Positions 17,335 through 27,435 are shown, numbered from the stretch's first letter. The stretch is DNA of 64,000 nucleotides from Clavibacter sp. VKM Ac-2873 (GCF_015351075.1 NZ_JADKRS010000002.1:470201-534200), one strand, 5' to 3'. Numbers and translations are program-made. Notes: generated from the letters alone by a model not told the origin.

Positions 17335-18423
17335 ATGACCGACAGCAGCACGACCATGCCGGACGCCCCCTCCTCCGCGCCGATCCCGCTCCCCGAGGGG
17401 CCCGAGGGGATCACCTGGCGCCCCATCTCCCCTGGCGACGTCGACGCGCTCGTCGAGCTCATGAGCGTGGTGGCCGACGCCGACCACCCCGACCACCGCG
17501 CCACGCGCGAGGAGATCGAGATGGCGCAGGGCTTCTCCTTCGTCGACCTCGCGCGCGACACGATCGTGGCGGTCGACGCCGACGGGCGACTCGTGGCCGA
17601 GGGCGTCGCCGTCGTCAAGCCGGATGACGAGACCGTCGTCCGCGCGAACGTGTCCGGCTCCGTCCGTCCCGAGGTCCGGCGGCGCGGCATCGGCGGGCGG
17701 CTGCTCGACTGGCAGATCGCGCGCGCGACGCGGTCGCTGACCGTGGCGCAGCCGGCCCCGCACATCACGGAGCCGGTGCCGACGCGCATGGGCGCGGACG
17801 TGCAGGTCGACTCCGCGGGCGCCGTCGCCCTGCTGGAGTCGCGCGGGTTCACCCCGAGCCGCTACTTCATCGAGATGCACCGCGACCTCGCGCAGGACCT
17901 CCCCGACGTGCCCGTGCCGGAGGGCCTCCGCCTGATCCCCGTCACGCGCGAGTGGTGGGAGCGCGCGCGCCTCGCCAAGAACGAGGTGTTCCGCGACCAC
18001 TGGGGATCCGAGCCCGTCAGCGTCGAGCGCTGGGAGGCCTTCCTGTCGCTGCCGACCGCGCGCGACGACCTCTCCGTGATCGCCGTCACGGGCGACGGCG
18101 AGGACGCGGTCGTGGCCGGGTTCGCGATGGCCGAGGTCACGCCGGAGAACTGGGAGGCGGCGGGCTACAGCTCCGCGTACGTCGCCCTCGTCGGCGTGCG
18201 CCGCGAGTTCCGCGGCCGCGGCCTCGCGCAGGCGATCCTCTCCGCCGCCCTCGCGGGCTTCCGCGCGGAGGGCGTCCTGCGCGCCGTGCTCGACGTCGAC
18301 TCCGACAGCCCCACGGGCGCGCTCGGCCTGTACGAGCACCTCGGCTTCACGCAGGCGAGCCGCTCGGCCGTCTACGAGCGCGAGGTCGGCATGACGCCGC
18401 CGCGGGGATCCGCCGCCCGATGA
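17335..18423 (+). CDS. Tandem GNAT-family N-acetyltransferase
   Basis: The 362-residue protein has two GNAT modules. The first carries an acetyl-CoA loop in RPEVRRRGIGGRLLDW (about residues 110-125), and the second in RREFRGRGLAQAIL (about residues 288-301). This double-GNAT layout resembles mycothiol synthase MshD, but similarity in layout is not proof of that function. Substrate unknown. The ATG at 17335 is preceded by a GGGGGG run and a TACCCT box. The 3' end overlaps truA by 4 nt (ATGA), so the two genes are co-expressed. Confidence 0.85.
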   Translation: MTDSSTTMPDAPSSAPIPLPEGPEGITWRPISPGDVDALVELMSVVADADHPDHRATREEIEMAQGFSFVDLARDTIVAVDADGRLVAEGVAVVKPDDETVVRANVSGSVRPEVRRRGIGGRLLDWQIARATRSLTVAQPAPHITEPVPTRMGADVQVDSAGAVALLESRGFTPSRYFIEMHRDLAQDLPDVPVPEGLRLIPVTREWWERARLAKNEVFRDHWGSEPVSVERWEAFLSLPTARDDLSVIAVTGDGEDAVVAGFAMAEVTPENWEAAGYSSAYVALVGVRREFRGRGLAQAILSAALAGFRAEGVLRAVLDVDSDSPTGALGLYEHLGFTQASRSAVYEREVGMTPPRGSAAR

Positions 18424-19424
18424 GCGCGGATGCCGGAGCGGGGGACGCCGGCGCGCGCCTCCGCCTCGACATCGCCTACGACGGCACGCGGTTCGCCGGC
18501 TGGGCGAAGCAGCCCGGGCTGCGCACCGTGCAGGGCGCGCTCGAGGACGCGCTGGCGCAGCTGCTCGCGCGGACGCCGCCGGCGCCGACGCTCGTCGTCG
18601 CCGGGCGGACCGATGCGGGCGTCCACGCCACCGGGCAGGTCGCGCACCTCGACCTCACGGACGCGCAGATCGCGTCCCTCGACCGGCCGTCGCGGGGTCG
18701 CGCGGTCGCGGCGGACGCGGGGGAGGGGCGGCACATCCCCTCGGCCGAGCGCGCCGCGGCGGCCCTCGCGCGCCGGATGAACGGCGTGCTCGGCGCCAGA
18801 TCCGACGTCGTGGTGCTCGCCTGCGCCCCCGCGCCCGACGGGTTCGACGCCCGCTTCTCCGCGACCTGGCGCGCGTACCGGTACCGGATCTCCGACGCCG
18901 CCGGTCCCCGCGACCCGCTGCAGCGGCACCGCACCGTCGAGATCCCGGTCGCGCTCGACGCGGTGGTGCTGCAGCAGGCGGCCGACGCCCTCCTCGGCCT
19001 CCACGACTTCGCCGCGTACTGCAAGCCGCGCGAGGGGGCGTCGACCATCCGCACGCTGCAGGAGCTGACCTGGACCCGCACGGCCGATGGTGCGCTCGAG
19101 GCCGCGGTGCGGGCGGACGCGTTCTGCCACAGCATGGTGCGCGCTCTCGTGGGCGCGTGCGTCGCGGCGGCGTCCGGACGCGTCGGCGTCGCGCGGCTCC
19201 GCGAGCTGCTGGAGCTCCGCGAGCGGACGAGCGAGTTCGCCGTGATGCCCGCGCGCGGGCTGGTGCTCGAGCGGGTCGGCTACCCGCCCGACGCGGAGCT
19301 CCGGGCGCGGAACGAGATCACCCGGAACCGTCGCGCGGCGCACGAGGTGGATCCCGTCGTCGAGGGCGCGGCGACGGCCGCCCGCGACCTGGCCCGCCTC
19401 CTCGACACGCCCGGGATTGCCTGA
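18420..19424 (+). CDS. truA: tRNA pseudouridine(38-40) synthase TruA
   Basis: TruA isomerises uridines 38-40 in the tRNA anticodon arm. The catalytic aspartate lies in [16 protein letters not shown] at about residue 64, and the N-terminal [14 protein letters not shown] motif is typical. The protein is 334 residues, longer than the usual 250-270, because of an insert near residues 85-120 and a C-terminal extension after the conserved end. It starts at ATG 18420, overlapping the GNAT gene. Its stop codon overlaps the -35 of the rplM promoter. Confidence 0.94.
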   Translation: MSADAGAGDAGARLRLDIAYDGTRFAGWAKQPGLRTVQGALEDALAQLLARTPPAPTLVVAGRTDAGVHATGQVAHLDLTDAQIASLDRPSRGRAVAADAGEGRHIPSAERAAAALARRMNGVLGARSDVVVLACAPAPDGFDARFSATWRAYRYRISDAAGPRDPLQRHRTVEIPVALDAVVLQQAADALLGLHDFAAYCKPREGASTIRTLQELTWTRTADGALEAAVRADAFCHSMVRALVGACVAAASGRVGVARLRELLELRERTSEFAVMPARGLVLERVGYPPDAELRARNEITRNRRAAHEVDPVVEGAATAARDLARLLDTPGIA

Positions 19425-19445
19425 TCGCCCGGGATCGCGTACTCT
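19417..19445 (+). promoter_or_regulatory. Promoter of rplM-rpsI
   Basis: TTGCCT (19417-19422), a 17-bp spacer and TACTCT (19440-19445) form a sigma-70-like promoter. It overlaps the end of truA and lies about 130 nt before rplM. The -10 and its GTACTCT context match the infA promoter. Confidence 0.6.
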
Positions 19446-19575
19446 GAACCGGTTGTCTGCACGTCAGCGTGCGGCGACGTACAAGGTTGAGCCCTCCACC
19501 GGATGCGTTCTCGTCAGAACGCCCACGGAGCGGGATCCACGACCATCTCACCTCGAAAAGAAGGCAGTCAGATCA

Positions 19576-20022
19576 ATGACGCGCACCTATTCCCCCAAGG
19601 CCAGTGAGGTCCAGCACGACTGGGTCGTCATCGACGCCACGGACATCGTCCTCGGCCGTCTCGCCAGCCACGCCGCCGCGCTCCTGCGCGGCAAGCACAA
19701 GGCCACGTTCGCCCCCCACATGGACATGGGCGACTTCGTGATCATCGTCAACGCCGAGAAGGTGGCGCTCACGGGCCAGAAGCTCGAGAAGAAGCTGGCC
19801 TACCGCCACTCCGGCTACCCGGGCGGCCTCACGGCCACCACCTACGTCGAGATGCTCGAGAAGCACCCCACGCGCGCGGTCGAGAAGGCCATCCGCGGCA
19901 TGCTGCCGAAGAACTCGCTGGGTGCGGCTCAGCTGAAGAAGCTCAAGGTCTACGCGGGCCCCGAGCACCCCCACGCTGCTCAGCAGCCCACCCCGTACAC
20001 CCTCGGCCAGGTCGCTCAGTAG
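19576..20022 (+). CDS. rplM: 50S ribosomal protein L13
   Basis: L13 is an early-assembly large-subunit protein. The 148-residue product contains [16 protein letters not shown], the [21 protein letters not shown] stretch and [14 protein letters not shown], all typical of the family. The ATG at 19576 is preferred to longer in-frame starts because a GAAAAGAAGG site precedes it and it matches the usual MTRTYSPKA actinobacterial N-terminus. It is followed by rpsI after 50 nt, the standard pair. Confidence 0.97.
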   Translation: MTRTYSPKASEVQHDWVVIDATDIVLGRLASHAAALLRGKHKATFAPHMDMGDFVIIVNAEKVALTGQKLEKKLAYRHSGYPGGLTATTYVEMLEKHPTRAVEKAIRGMLPKNSLGAAQLKKLKVYAGPEHPHAAQQPTPYTLGQVAQ

Positions 20023-20072
20023 CTCCGGCTGCCGACAGCGACGACCAAAGACCTCAGAAGGAATCGAACCCA

Positions 20073-20558
20073 GTGGCTCAGATCTCAGACTCCCTCGACG
20101 TGGCTCCCGAGAGCTTCTCGACCGAGACCCCGAACGAGGAGGCCCCCAAGGCCCCCCGCGCGGTCCTCAACGTGTCCGGCGGCGCCGTAGGACGACGCAA
20201 GCAGGCCATCGCCCGCGTGCGCCTCGTCCCCGGCTCCGGCTCGATCACGGTCAACGGCCGTGAGTTCGCGGACTACTTCCCCAACAAGCTGCACCAGCAG
20301 CTCGTGAACGACCCGTTCAAGGTGCTCGACCTCCTCGGCAGCTACGACGTCGTCGCGCGCATCTCCGGTGGTGGCCCCTCCGGCCAGGCCGGTGCCCTGC
20401 GCCTCGGCATCTCCCGCGCGCTCAACGAGATCGACGAGGAGAACAACCGCGCCGTGCTGAAGAAGAACGGCTTCCTCAGCCGCGACGCGCGCGTCAAGGA
20501 GCGCAAGAAGGCCGGACTCAAGAAGGCCCGCAAGGCGCCCCAGTTCTCGAAGCGCTAA
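20073..20558 (+). CDS. rpsI: 30S ribosomal protein S9
   Basis: S9 reaches the P site with its C-terminal tail. The conserved [23 protein letters not shown] and the basic [17 protein letters not shown] end are present, the terminal SKR being typical. The protein is 161 residues with about 35 extra N-terminal residues rich in Glu, Ser and Pro. It starts at GTG 20073 after an AGAAGGA site. glmM follows after 22 nt. Confidence 0.96.
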   Translation: MAQISDSLDVAPESFSTETPNEEAPKAPRAVLNVSGGAVGRRKQAIARVRLVPGSGSITVNGREFADYFPNKLHQQLVNDPFKVLDLLGSYDVVARISGGGPSGQAGALRLGISRALNEIDEENNRAVLKKNGFLSRDARVKERKKAGLKKARKAPQFSKR

Positions 20559-20580
20559 GGCGCTCGGGCACCCGGCAGCC

Positions 20581-21930
20581 ATGCCCCGGCTCTTCGGCAC
20601 GGACGGCGTCCGCGGACTCGCCAACGGCGAGACCATCACCGCGGACCTCGCCCTGCGCCTGGCCCAGGCCGCCGCGCACGTGCTCGGCCAGGACGCCCGG
20701 GATGCCGGGCGACGACCCACCGCGGTCGTCGCCCGGGATCCCCGGGTGTCCGGCGAGTTCATCGCGGCCGCCGTGGCCGCCGGCCTGGCGAGCTCCGGCG
20801 TCGACGTGTTCGACGCCGGGGTCATCCCCACGCCGGCCACGGCCTACCTCATCGCGGACTTCGACGCCGACTTCGGCGTCATGATCTCCGCGTCGCACAA
20901 CCCCGCTCCCGACAACGGGATCAAGTTCTTCGCCGCAGGCGGACGGAAGCTCGCCGACGAGCTCGAGGACCGCATCGAGGCGCAGCTGAGCCAGCCCGTC
21001 CTGCTCCCCACGGGAGCCGACGTCGGCCGCATCCGCCGCTTCGCCGACGCCGAGGACCGCTACGTCCTCCACCTGCTCGGCACGCTGCAGCACCGGCTCG
21101 ACGGGATCCACGTGGTCCTCGACTGCGCGCACGGCGCCGCCGCGGGCATCAGCCCCGAGGTCTTCACCGACGCGGGCGCGCGCGTCACCGTCATCGGCAA
21201 CGACCCGGACGGCATGAACATCAACGACCGGGTCGGGTCCACGCACCTCGACCTGCTGGCCGAGGCCGTCCTCGCGCACGGCGCCGACGTCGGCATCGCG
21301 CACGACGGCGACGCCGACCGCTGCCTCGCGGTCGACCACACCGGCCGGATCATCGACGGCGACCAGATCATGGCCGTCCTCGCGCTCTCCATGGCGCGCC
21401 GCGGCCTGCTGGCCGATCGCACGCTCGTGGCGACCGTCATGAGCAACCTGGGCCTCCGCATCGCGATGGCCGAGAACGACGTCACCGTGCTGCAGACGCG
21501 CGTCGGCGACCGCTACGTGCTCGAGGCCATGAACGAGGGCGGCTACTCCCTCGGCGGCGAGCAGTCGGGGCACCTCGTCATCGCGGAGCACGCGACGACG
21601 GGCGACGGGATCCTCACGGGCATCCAGCTGCTCGGCGAGATGGCCGCGACCGGCAAGAGCCTGCACGAGCTCGCCTCGGTCATGACCGTCTACCCGCAGG
21701 TCATGATCAACGTGCGCGGCGTCGACCGCGATCGGGTGGGCGACGACGCCGAGCTGAACGCCGCCGTCGCGCGCGCCGAGGCCGAGCTGGGCGACACGGG
21801 CCGGATCCTCATGCGGGCGTCGGGCACCGAGCCGATGATCCGCGTGATGGTGGAGGCCGCCGACCAGGCGACCGCCGAGCGGCACGCGCAGGAGCTGGCC
21901 GCCCTCGTCACGGAGCGCCTGGCGATCTAG
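20581..21930 (+). CDS. glmM: Phosphoglucosamine mutase
   Basis: GlmM converts glucosamine-6-phosphate to glucosamine-1-phosphate on the way to UDP-GlcNAc and peptidoglycan. The phospho-serine is residue 105 in [13 protein letters not shown]; the metal-binding DGDADRC and the sugar-binding GGEQSGH motifs are also present. It is 449 residues, starting at ATG 20581, 22 nt after rpsI. The substrate-producing enzyme glmS is 2.1 kb downstream, beyond the low-GC cassette and coaA. Confidence 0.96.
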   Translation: MPRLFGTDGVRGLANGETITADLALRLAQAAAHVLGQDARDAGRRPTAVVARDPRVSGEFIAAAVAAGLASSGVDVFDAGVIPTPATAYLIADFDADFGVMISASHNPAPDNGIKFFAAGGRKLADELEDRIEAQLSQPVLLPTGADVGRIRRFADAEDRYVLHLLGTLQHRLDGIHVVLDCAHGAAAGISPEVFTDAGARVTVIGNDPDGMNINDRVGSTHLDLLAEAVLAHGADVGIAHDGDADRCLAVDHTGRIIDGDQIMAVLALSMARRGLLADRTLVATVMSNLGLRIAMAENDVTVLQTRVGDRYVLEAMNEGGYSLGGEQSGHLVIAEHATTGDGILTGIQLLGEMAATGKSLHELASVMTVYPQVMINVRGVDRDRVGDDAELNAAVARAEAELGDTGRILMRASGTEPMIRVMVEAADQATAERHAQELAALVTERLAI

Positions 21931-22007
21931 CCGGCCCGCGCCAGGGCGCTCCCTTCAGGAGTCGCTGTGGAGGAGATCGTCGGGGCATCCCGGCCTCCCC
22001 CACCATG

Positions 22008-22027
22008 TCCTCATCAGCAATTGAGGA
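22008..22027 (+). repeat. Inverted repeat over the ribosome binding site of the low-GC gene
   Basis: TCCTCA (22008-22013) pairs with TGAGGA (22022-22027) across an 8-nt loop. The right arm includes part of the GAGGAGGG sequence that could act as ribosome binding site, so the hairpin could hide it. This is a short repeat and may be chance. Confidence 0.35.
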
Positions 22028-22046
22028 GGGCCATCCCCTGAAGATC

Positions 22047-22616
22047 ATGAAGCGCTCGGTGCGAAGCGTGATTCTCGTAGCCGTAGTCATTGCGGCCGCA
22101 AGTCCGTCTCCGGCGTTCGCCGACGCATCAGGGCGCGCACAGGACGTCAACGTCGTTCGGATATGCGCGGGTCAAGCCATCGATCTCGATGATGCGAATG
22201 GCTTGCCGCTCCCGGTCGAGCGGCAGCAGAGCCTTCGGGACCATGCGGAGTTCCGCTGTGCTCATCCTGAGCTGGCGTCCCGGGGCAGTAGCTCGACAGC
22301 CTCGTCGCCCGAGGTCGTGCACGTGGACTCAGACGGCTATTATCCGGTGGCGAATCTCGACATTCAGCCGGGTCAGGTCACTTGGCTGGCGACAGTCGGT
22401 GGAATGCCGGTCGGCCCGTATAAGACGCTGTCCTGCGAATGGCGTATCGACAACGGAGCTTGGCAAGACTGTGGAACGGCGTCGGGGTCCGGCAGCGGAC
22501 TGCGAACCCGCACGAATCAGTATTGCCCTTTCCCGGGCCTCCTGTTCGAAGTGGAGGCGTTTCTTCACGTGAACGGCGTGGATTACTTTGACAATGCGGA
22601 CGGGATAACGCAATGA
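22047..22616 (+). CDS. Hypothetical secreted protein, low GC
   Basis: I do not recognise this family. From the ATG at 22047 the 189-residue product starts with a signal peptide (MKRSVRSVILVAVVIAA...SPAFADA, probable cleavage near residue 26) and continues as a small extracytoplasmic protein with five cysteines (in RICAG, FRCAH, LSCEW, QDCGT, QYCPF). It has tryptophans and short beta-type segments but no membrane anchor. The in-frame ATG at 22005 would add 14 residues but spoil the signal peptide. The GAGGAGGG site (22023-22030) is rather far from 22047. GC in its central part is about 57% by hand count, against above 70% around it, which suggests recent acquisition. It overlaps the next gene by 4 nt. 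Confidence 0.7.
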   Translation: MKRSVRSVILVAVVIAAASPSPAFADASGRAQDVNVVRICAGQAIDLDDANGLPLPVERQQSLRDHAEFRCAHPELASRGSSSTASSPEVVHVDSDGYYPVANLDIQPGQVTWLATVGGMPVGPYKTLSCEWRIDNGAWQDCGTASGSGSGLRTRTNQYCPFPGLLFEVEAFLHVNGVDYFDNADGITQ

Positions 22617-22993
22617 GCAGTCTGTTCTGCATCGTCAAGTCGACGAGCTGCACTTCTGACGTCACGTTACGGACCCTGGATGTCCGACCGGGGGCGTGGC
22701 TGTGCATCCGCGCCGAGACGCCCACGGCTCCGGTGGGCCCTCACGCGACGGAGCGCTCGACGTCCTACGCGGTGCTGCCATCGCTGGAGGACGGTCGAGG
22801 GCATCGTGTCGTCGCGGAACGCGTGATGAGCGGAGGCGGCGAGCCGCTCACCGGCGTCGTCGACTGGATCTTCCGATGGCCCTTCGAGGTAGACCTCACG
22901 GGTGCGTTCCGCCTGAGCGACGGAGACAGCTGGTCCATCTCGTTCACGTGCATCGACGTGGACGGGATCGTCGCCGACAGGGTCCTCGAGTAG
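22613..22993 (+). CDS. Hypothetical protein, partner of the low-GC cassette
   Basis: I do not recognise this 126-residue protein. It has no signal peptide (MSSLFCIVKSTSC...) and four cysteines. It starts at ATG 22613, overlapping the upstream stop (ATGA), so the two are probably translated together. Loose resemblances to the end of the upstream product exist (LDVRPG against LDIQPG, and IDVDGIVAD against HVNGVDYFDNAD), so it may be a diverged or truncated paralogue that lost its signal peptide. Its stop lies only 1 nt from the convergent coaA stop. Composition returns toward the genome average at the 3' end. Confidence 0.6.
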   Translation: MSSLFCIVKSTSCTSDVTLRTLDVRPGAWLCIRAETPTAPVGPHATERSTSYAVLPSLEDGRGHRVVAERVMSGGGEPLTGVVDWIFRWPFEVDLTGAFRLSDGDSWSISFTCIDVDGIVADRVLE

Positions 22994-22994
22994 G

Positions 22995-23954
22995 TCAGAG
23001 CTTGCGGAGCAGGACGTTCGCGACGGAGTGGTCGGCGTCCTTGCGCAGCACGAGGGTCGCCCGCGAGCGGGTCGGCCGGATGTTCTGCTCGAGGTTCGGC
23101 TCGTTGATGGCCGTCCAGATCCCGCGCGCGCGCGCCACCGCCTCGGCCGGGCTCAGCTCCGCGTACCGGTGGAAGTACGAGCGCGGGTTGCTGAACGCCC
23201 CGCGCTGGAGGCTCAGGAACCGCTCCTCGTACCACTGCGCGATGTCGTGGGTGCGGGCGTCCACGTAGATCGAGAAGTCGAAGAGGTCGCTCACGGCCAG
23301 CTTCGCGCCGGACGCCGCCGGCTGCAGGACGTTGAGGCCCTCGATGATGAGCACGTCCGGTTGCCGGACGACCACCTCGGCGCCCGGGACGATGTCGTAC
23401 GCGAGGTGCGAGTAGAACGGCGCGCGGACCTCGGGGACGCCGCTCTTGACCTGCGTCACGAACCGCAGCAGGGCCCGTCGGTCGTACGACTCCGGGAACC
23501 CCTTCCGCTCCATGAGGCCGCGGCGCTCCAGCTCGGCGTTCGGGTGCAGGAAGCCGTCGGTGGTCACGAGCTCGACGCGCGGGGTGTCCTCCCAGCGCGC
23601 CAGCATCTCGCGCAGCAGGCGGGCGACGGTCGACTTGCCGACGGCCACGGAACCCGCCACGCCGATGATGAACGGCGTGCTCTTGGCGCGCTCGCCGAGG
23701 AACGCGCTCGTGTCCCGGTGCAGCTTCTTCGTGCCCGTGACGTAGAGGTTGAGCAGGCGGCTGAGCGGGAGGTAGACGTCCTCGACCTCGTGCATGTCGA
23801 GCCGGTCGCCGATGCCACGGAGCTGCACCAGCTCGGTCTCGCGGAGCGGGAGCTGCGTGGCGGGGGCGAGGGCGGCCCAGTCGGCCCGGGCGATCTCCAC
23901 GAACGGGGAGACGTGCCCATGGCTCGTCGGGTGTCCCGTCGCGGTGTCTGGCAT
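22995..23954 (-). CDS. coaA: Type I pantothenate kinase
   Basis: CoaA phosphorylates pantothenate, the first step of coenzyme A synthesis. The P-loop [12 protein letters not shown] is at about residues 98-109, and the family segments [22 protein letters not shown] and [11 protein letters not shown] follow. The protein is 319 residues from ATG 23954. A TAGGAT box on the minus strand ends 8 nt before the start codon, with GAGGGG between, so the message may be leaderless or nearly so. It is divergent from glmS and convergent with the low-GC cassette. Confidence 0.96.
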   Translation of the reverse strand: MPDTATGHPTSHGHVSPFVEIARADWAALAPATQLPLRETELVQLRGIGDRLDMHEVEDVYLPLSRLLNLYVTGTKKLHRDTSAFLGERAKSTPFIIGVAGSVAVGKSTVARLLREMLARWEDTPRVELVTTDGFLHPNAELERRGLMERKGFPESYDRRALLRFVTQVKSGVPEVRAPFYSHLAYDIVPGAEVVVRQPDVLIIEGLNVLQPAASGAKLAVSDLFDFSIYVDARTHDIAQWYEERFLSLQRGAFSNPRSYFHRYAELSPAEAVARARGIWTAINEPNLEQNIRPTRSRATLVLRKDADHSVANVLLRKL

Positions 23955-23962
23955 GGCCCCTC

Positions 23963-23968
23963 ATCCTA
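23963..23968 (-). promoter_or_regulatory. Candidate -10 box for coaA
   Basis: On the minus strand TAGGAT ends 8 nt before the coaA ATG at 23954, so the transcript would start at or next to the start codon. Confidence 0.45.
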
Positions 23969-24024
23969 CGGCGGGGTCGGAGCGGCGCCGGATGCCCGGG
24001 CGCGCCCGGAGCGCGCCGCGCGCA

Positions 24025-24041
24025 GGGGATCCGGGATCCCC
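24025..24041. promoter_or_regulatory. Palindrome upstream of glmS
   Basis: A perfect 8-bp inverted repeat, GGGGATCC-G-GGATCCCC, lies 5 nt before the candidate glmS -10. It falls where a -35 or operator would be. It consists of two GGATCC units, which are generally frequent in this genome, so its meaning is open. Confidence 0.35.
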
Positions 24042-24046
24042 GACGG

Positions 24047-24052
24047 TAAACT
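24047..24052 (+). promoter_or_regulatory. Candidate -10 box (leaderless) for glmS
   Basis: TAAACT ends 8 nt before the glmS ATG at 24061. No -35 is convincing. The short leader leaves no room for a glmS ribozyme. Confidence 0.5.
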
Positions 24053-24060
24053 CGTGCCCC

Positions 24061-25911
24061 ATGTGCGGAATCGTGGGTTACGTCGGTGAGGCCAGGAGCC
24101 TCGAGGTCCTCCTCGGAGGGCTGCGGAGGCTGGAGTACCGCGGGTACGACTCCGCGGGCGTGGCCGTCCTCGACGCGGAGGGGACGCTCGGCGTACGCAA
24201 GCGCGCGGGGAAGCTCGACCGCCTCCTGGAGGACCTCGAGGCGTCGCCGCTGCCGAACGGATCCACCGGCATCGGCCACACCCGCTGGGCCACGCACGGC
24301 GGCCCCACCGACCGCAACGCGCACCCGCACCTCGGCGACGGCGGCAAGCTCGCCCTCATCCACAACGGGATCATCGAGAACTTCGCGGAGCTGAAGGACG
24401 ACCTCCTCGCGGACGGCTACGCCTTCGAGAGCGACACGGACACCGAGGTCGCGGCGCAGCTCCTCGGCCGCGAGTACGGCATCACGCACGACCTCGAGCA
24501 GGCGTTCCGCAACACCGTGAGCCGGCTCGAGGGCGCCTTCACGCTGCTCGCCGTGCACCGCGACCAGCCCGGCCTGGTGGTCGGCGCCCGCCGCAACTCG
24601 CCGCTCGTCATCGGGCTCGGCGAGGGCGAGAACTTCCTCGGATCCGACGTGGCCGCGTTCGTCGAGTTCACCCGCCGCGCGGTCGCCATCGGGCAGGACC
24701 AGATGGTCGCCATCCGGCCCGACTCCGTCACCGTCACCGACTTCCACGGCGCGCCCGTCGAGACGCACGAGTTCGAGATCGCGTGGGACGCATCGGCCAG
24801 CGAGAAGGGCGGCTGGTCGAGCTTCATGGCGAAGGAGATCAGCGAGGGCCCGGACGCGGTGGCGAACACCCTGCGCGGCCGCATCGTCGACGGCGTCGTC
24901 GTGCTGCCCGACCTCGACGCGATCGGGGAGGTCGACCTCGCCGACATCTCGCGCATCGTCATCGTCGCGTGCGGCACCGCCGCGTACTCGGGCATCCTCG
25001 GCAAGTACGCCATCGAGAAGTGGGCCCGCGTCCCCGTCGAGGTCGAGCTCGCGCACGAGTTCCGCTACCGCGACCCGGTGCTCGACGCGACCACGCTCGT
25101 GATCTCCATCAGCCAGTCCGGCGAGACCATGGACACGCTGCTCGCCGTGCGGTACGCCCGCGAGGCCGGCGCGCGCGTGCTCTCCATCTGCAACACGCAG
25201 GGCGCCACCATCCCGCGCGAGTCCGAGGCCGTCGTCTACACGCACGCGGGTCCCGAGGTCGCGGTCGCGTCCACGAAGGCGTTCGTCGCGCAGGTCGCGG
25301 CGCTGTACCTCTTCGGGCTGCACCTGGCGCGGATCCGCGGCACGCTGTCGGCCGACGAGATCGTCGCCAACACGGAGGAGCTGCTCGCGATCCCGGAGAA
25401 GCTCGCCACCGTCGTGGAGCAGGGCGAGAAGATCAGCCAGCTCGCGAAGTGGATGGCCGACACCCGCGCCGTGCTCTTCCTCGGCCGCAACGTCGGCTTC
25501 CCGGTCGCGCTCGAGGGCGCGCTGAAGCTCAAGGAGCTCGCGTACATCCACGCGGAGGGCTTCGCCGCGGGCGAGCTCAAGCACGGGCCCATCGCGCTCA
25601 TCGAGCCGGGCCAGCCCGTCTTCGTCGTCGTGCCGAGCCCCACGCACCAGCTCGCGCTGCACAAGAAGGTCATCTCCAACATCGAGGAGATCCGCGCGCG
25701 CGGCGCCCGCGTCATCGCGATCGCCGAGCAGGGCGACGCGTTCGTGCTGCCGCACGCCGACGAGGTCATCCCGATCCCGCTCGCCGCGCCGCTGTTCGAG
25801 CCGCTGCTCGCCGTCACCCCGCTGCAGATCTTCGCGATGGAGCTCGCGGCGGCCAAGGGCCTCGACGTCGACCAGCCGCGCAACCTCGCGAAGTCCGTCA
25901 CGGTCGAGTGA
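24061..25911 (+). CDS. glmS: Glutamine-fructose-6-phosphate aminotransferase (isomerizing)
   Basis: GlmS makes glucosamine-6-phosphate from fructose-6-phosphate and glutamine, the entry step to cell-wall amino sugars. The N-terminal nucleophile cysteine is residue 2 (MCGIVGYVG), and the glutaminase motifs GHTRWATHG and NGIIENF follow. The C-terminal half has two SIS domains ([17 protein letters not shown]) and ends with the conserved [13 protein letters not shown]. The length, 616 residues, is normal. acpS follows after 10 nt. Confidence 0.97.
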   Translation: MCGIVGYVGEARSLEVLLGGLRRLEYRGYDSAGVAVLDAEGTLGVRKRAGKLDRLLEDLEASPLPNGSTGIGHTRWATHGGPTDRNAHPHLGDGGKLALIHNGIIENFAELKDDLLADGYAFESDTDTEVAAQLLGREYGITHDLEQAFRNTVSRLEGAFTLLAVHRDQPGLVVGARRNSPLVIGLGEGENFLGSDVAAFVEFTRRAVAIGQDQMVAIRPDSVTVTDFHGAPVETHEFEIAWDASASEKGGWSSFMAKEISEGPDAVANTLRGRIVDGVVVLPDLDAIGEVDLADISRIVIVACGTAAYSGILGKYAIEKWARVPVEVELAHEFRYRDPVLDATTLVISISQSGETMDTLLAVRYAREAGARVLSICNTQGATIPRESEAVVYTHAGPEVAVASTKAFVAQVAALYLFGLHLARIRGTLSADEIVANTEELLAIPEKLATVVEQGEKISQLAKWMADTRAVLFLGRNVGFPVALEGALKLKELAYIHAEGFAAGELKHGPIALIEPGQPVFVVVPSPTHQLALHKKVISNIEEIRARGARVIAIAEQGDAFVLPHADEVIPIPLAAPLFEPLLAVTPLQIFAMELAAAKGLDVDQPRNLAKSVTVE

Positions 25912-25921
25912 CCGGCCGCGC

Positions 25922-26281
25922 GTGATCAGGGGCATCGGCGTCGACGTGGTCGACGTGGCGCGGTTCGCCCGGAGCGCCGAGCGCACTCCGGGCCTCGTGC
26001 CGCGCCTGTTCGCGCCCGCCGAGCGGTCCCTGCCCGCGCGCTCGCTGGCGGCGCGGTTCGCGGCGAAGGAGGCGCTCATCAAGGCGCTCGGCGGACCCGG
26101 CGGGATCAGCTGGCAGGACATGGAGGTCGTCCGCGACGACCACGGCGACCCGTCGTTCCGCGTGGGCGGGGCCGTCGCGCAGGTGGCGGCGGAGCGCGGC
26201 GTCACGCGGATCCACCTGAGCATGAGCCACGACGCCGGCCTCGCGACCGCATTCGTCGTGACCGAGGGGGACGCGCCGTGA
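25922..26281 (+). CDS. acpS: Holo-[acyl-carrier-protein] synthase
   Basis: AcpS transfers phosphopantetheine from CoA to acyl carrier protein. The metal-binding motif [12 protein letters not shown] is at the N-terminus and [15 protein letters not shown] follows at about residues 42-56. It is 119 residues. The GTG at 25922 lies 10 nt after glmS, and the 3' end overlaps the first alanine racemase by 4 nt. The acpS-alr pairing is common in bacteria. Confidence 0.95.
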   Translation: MIRGIGVDVVDVARFARSAERTPGLVPRLFAPAERSLPARSLAARFAAKEALIKALGGPGGISWQDMEVVRDDHGDPSFRVGGAVAQVAAERGVTRIHLSMSHDAGLATAFVVTEGDAP

Positions 26282-27435
26282 CCGACGAGGCGACGCTCCA
26301 GTCGCCGGCCGCCCTGCGGCGGGAGGCGCGCATCGACACGGGCGCGATCTCCGCGAACGTGCGCACGCTGCGGGCCGCCACGGGCGCGCCGCTCGTGATG
26401 GCCGTGGTCAAGGCCGACGGCTACGGGCACGGCGCGGTGGCGTCGGCGCGCGCGGCGCTCGCCGGCGGGGCCGACTCGCTCGGCGTGGTCGACATCCGCG
26501 AGGCGCTCGCGCTGCGGGCGGCCGGGATCCCGGCCCCGATCCTCACCTGGATGCACGCGCCCGGCACCGACTTCGCCACCGCGATCGAGGCCGGCATCGA
26601 CCTCGGGCTCAACAGCCTCCGCCAGGTGCGCGAGGTCGCCGACGCCGCGCGCCGCGTCGGGCGGCCCGCGGAGGTGCACCTCAAGGTCGACACCGGCCTC
26701 GGGCGCAACGGCGTGACGCCGGCGGAGTGGCCGGCCGTCGTCGCCGAGGTCGCCGAGCTCGTCGAGCAAGGCCGGATCCGACTCGGCGGCGTCTTCAGCC
26801 ACCTCGCGAACGCCGGGGCGGACGAGGACATGGCGCAGGTCCGTGCGTTCCACGGGGCGGTCGACGTGGTGCGTGCCGCGGGGCTCGAGCCGGGGATCCG
26901 CCACCTCGCCGCCACCGCGGGTGCCCTGCGCGTGCCGGAGGCCCGCCTCGACATGGTGCGCCTCGGGATCGGGATCTACGGCATCTCGCCGCTCGACGGC
27001 GTCACGTCCGCCGACCTCGGCCTCGTGCCCGCCATGACCCTCGTCGGCAGCGTCGTCGCGGTGAAGCGCGTGCCCGCCGACACCGGCGTCTCCTACGGCT
27101 ACACGTACCGCACCACCCGCGCCACCACCCTCGCGCTCGTCTCGCTCGGCTTCGCCGACGGCGTGCCGCGGCTCGCGAGCAACCGCGCGCCCGTCGCGAT
27201 CCACGGCGCGCGCTTCCGCGTGAGCGGCCGGATCGCCATGGACCAGTTCGTGGTCGACGTGGGCGACGGCGTCGTCGACGGCCGGCCCGTCGCGGTGGGC
27301 GACGACGCCGTGCTCTTCGGGGATCCCGCGACGGGCGCGCCCTCGGTGGAGGAGTGGGCCGAGGCGACCGGCACCATCGGCTACGAGATCGTCGCGCGCG
27401 TCGCCGGCCGCGTGACCCGGAGGCACTCCGCATGA
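26278..27435 (+). CDS. alr: Alanine racemase (first of two adjacent copies)
   Basis: This PLP enzyme makes D-alanine for peptidoglycan. The lysine that binds PLP is residue 45 in [11 protein letters not shown] and the catalytic tyrosine is residue 273 in [18 protein letters not shown] and [12 protein letters not shown] are family motifs. It is 385 residues, starting at GTG 26278 and overlapping acpS. Its stop overlaps the start of a second racemase (ATGA). The two share many motifs and probably arose by tandem duplication. Which copy supplies most D-alanine cannot be told from sequence. Confidence 0.94.
   Translation: MTDEATLQSPAALRREARIDTGAISANVRTLRAATGAPLVMAVVKADGYGHGAVASARAALAGGADSLGVVDIREALALRAAGIPAPILTWMHAPGTDFATAIEAGIDLGLNSLRQVREVADAARRVGRPAEVHLKVDTGLGRNGVTPAEWPAVVAEVAELVEQGRIRLGGVFSHLANAGADEDMAQVRAFHGAVDVVRAAGLEPGIRHLAATAGALRVPEARLDMVRLGIGIYGISPLDGVTSADLGLVPAMTLVGSVVAVKRVPADTGVSYGYTYRTTRATTLALVSLGFADGVPRLASNRAPVAIHGARFRVSGRIAMDQFVVDVGDGVVDGRPVAVGDDAVLFGDPATGAPSVEEWAEATGTIGYEIVARVAGRVTRRHSA

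Noticed and set aside
22047..22993. A single gene broken by frameshift
   Set aside because: The two frames overlap with a well-formed ATGA junction, the first product ends naturally after a complete-looking domain, and no simple one-base change joins them into a recognisable family. A paralogue relation remains possible.
24025..24041. BamHI-type restriction site cluster as evidence of cloning vector sequence
   Set aside because: GGATCC is frequent throughout the window in natural coding context, so its presence here does not indicate a construct.
23955..24060. glmS ribozyme or riboswitch
   Set aside because: The leader between the candidate -10 and the start codon is only 8 nt, and the glmS ribozyme core is not visible; the class is essentially a Firmicutes feature.
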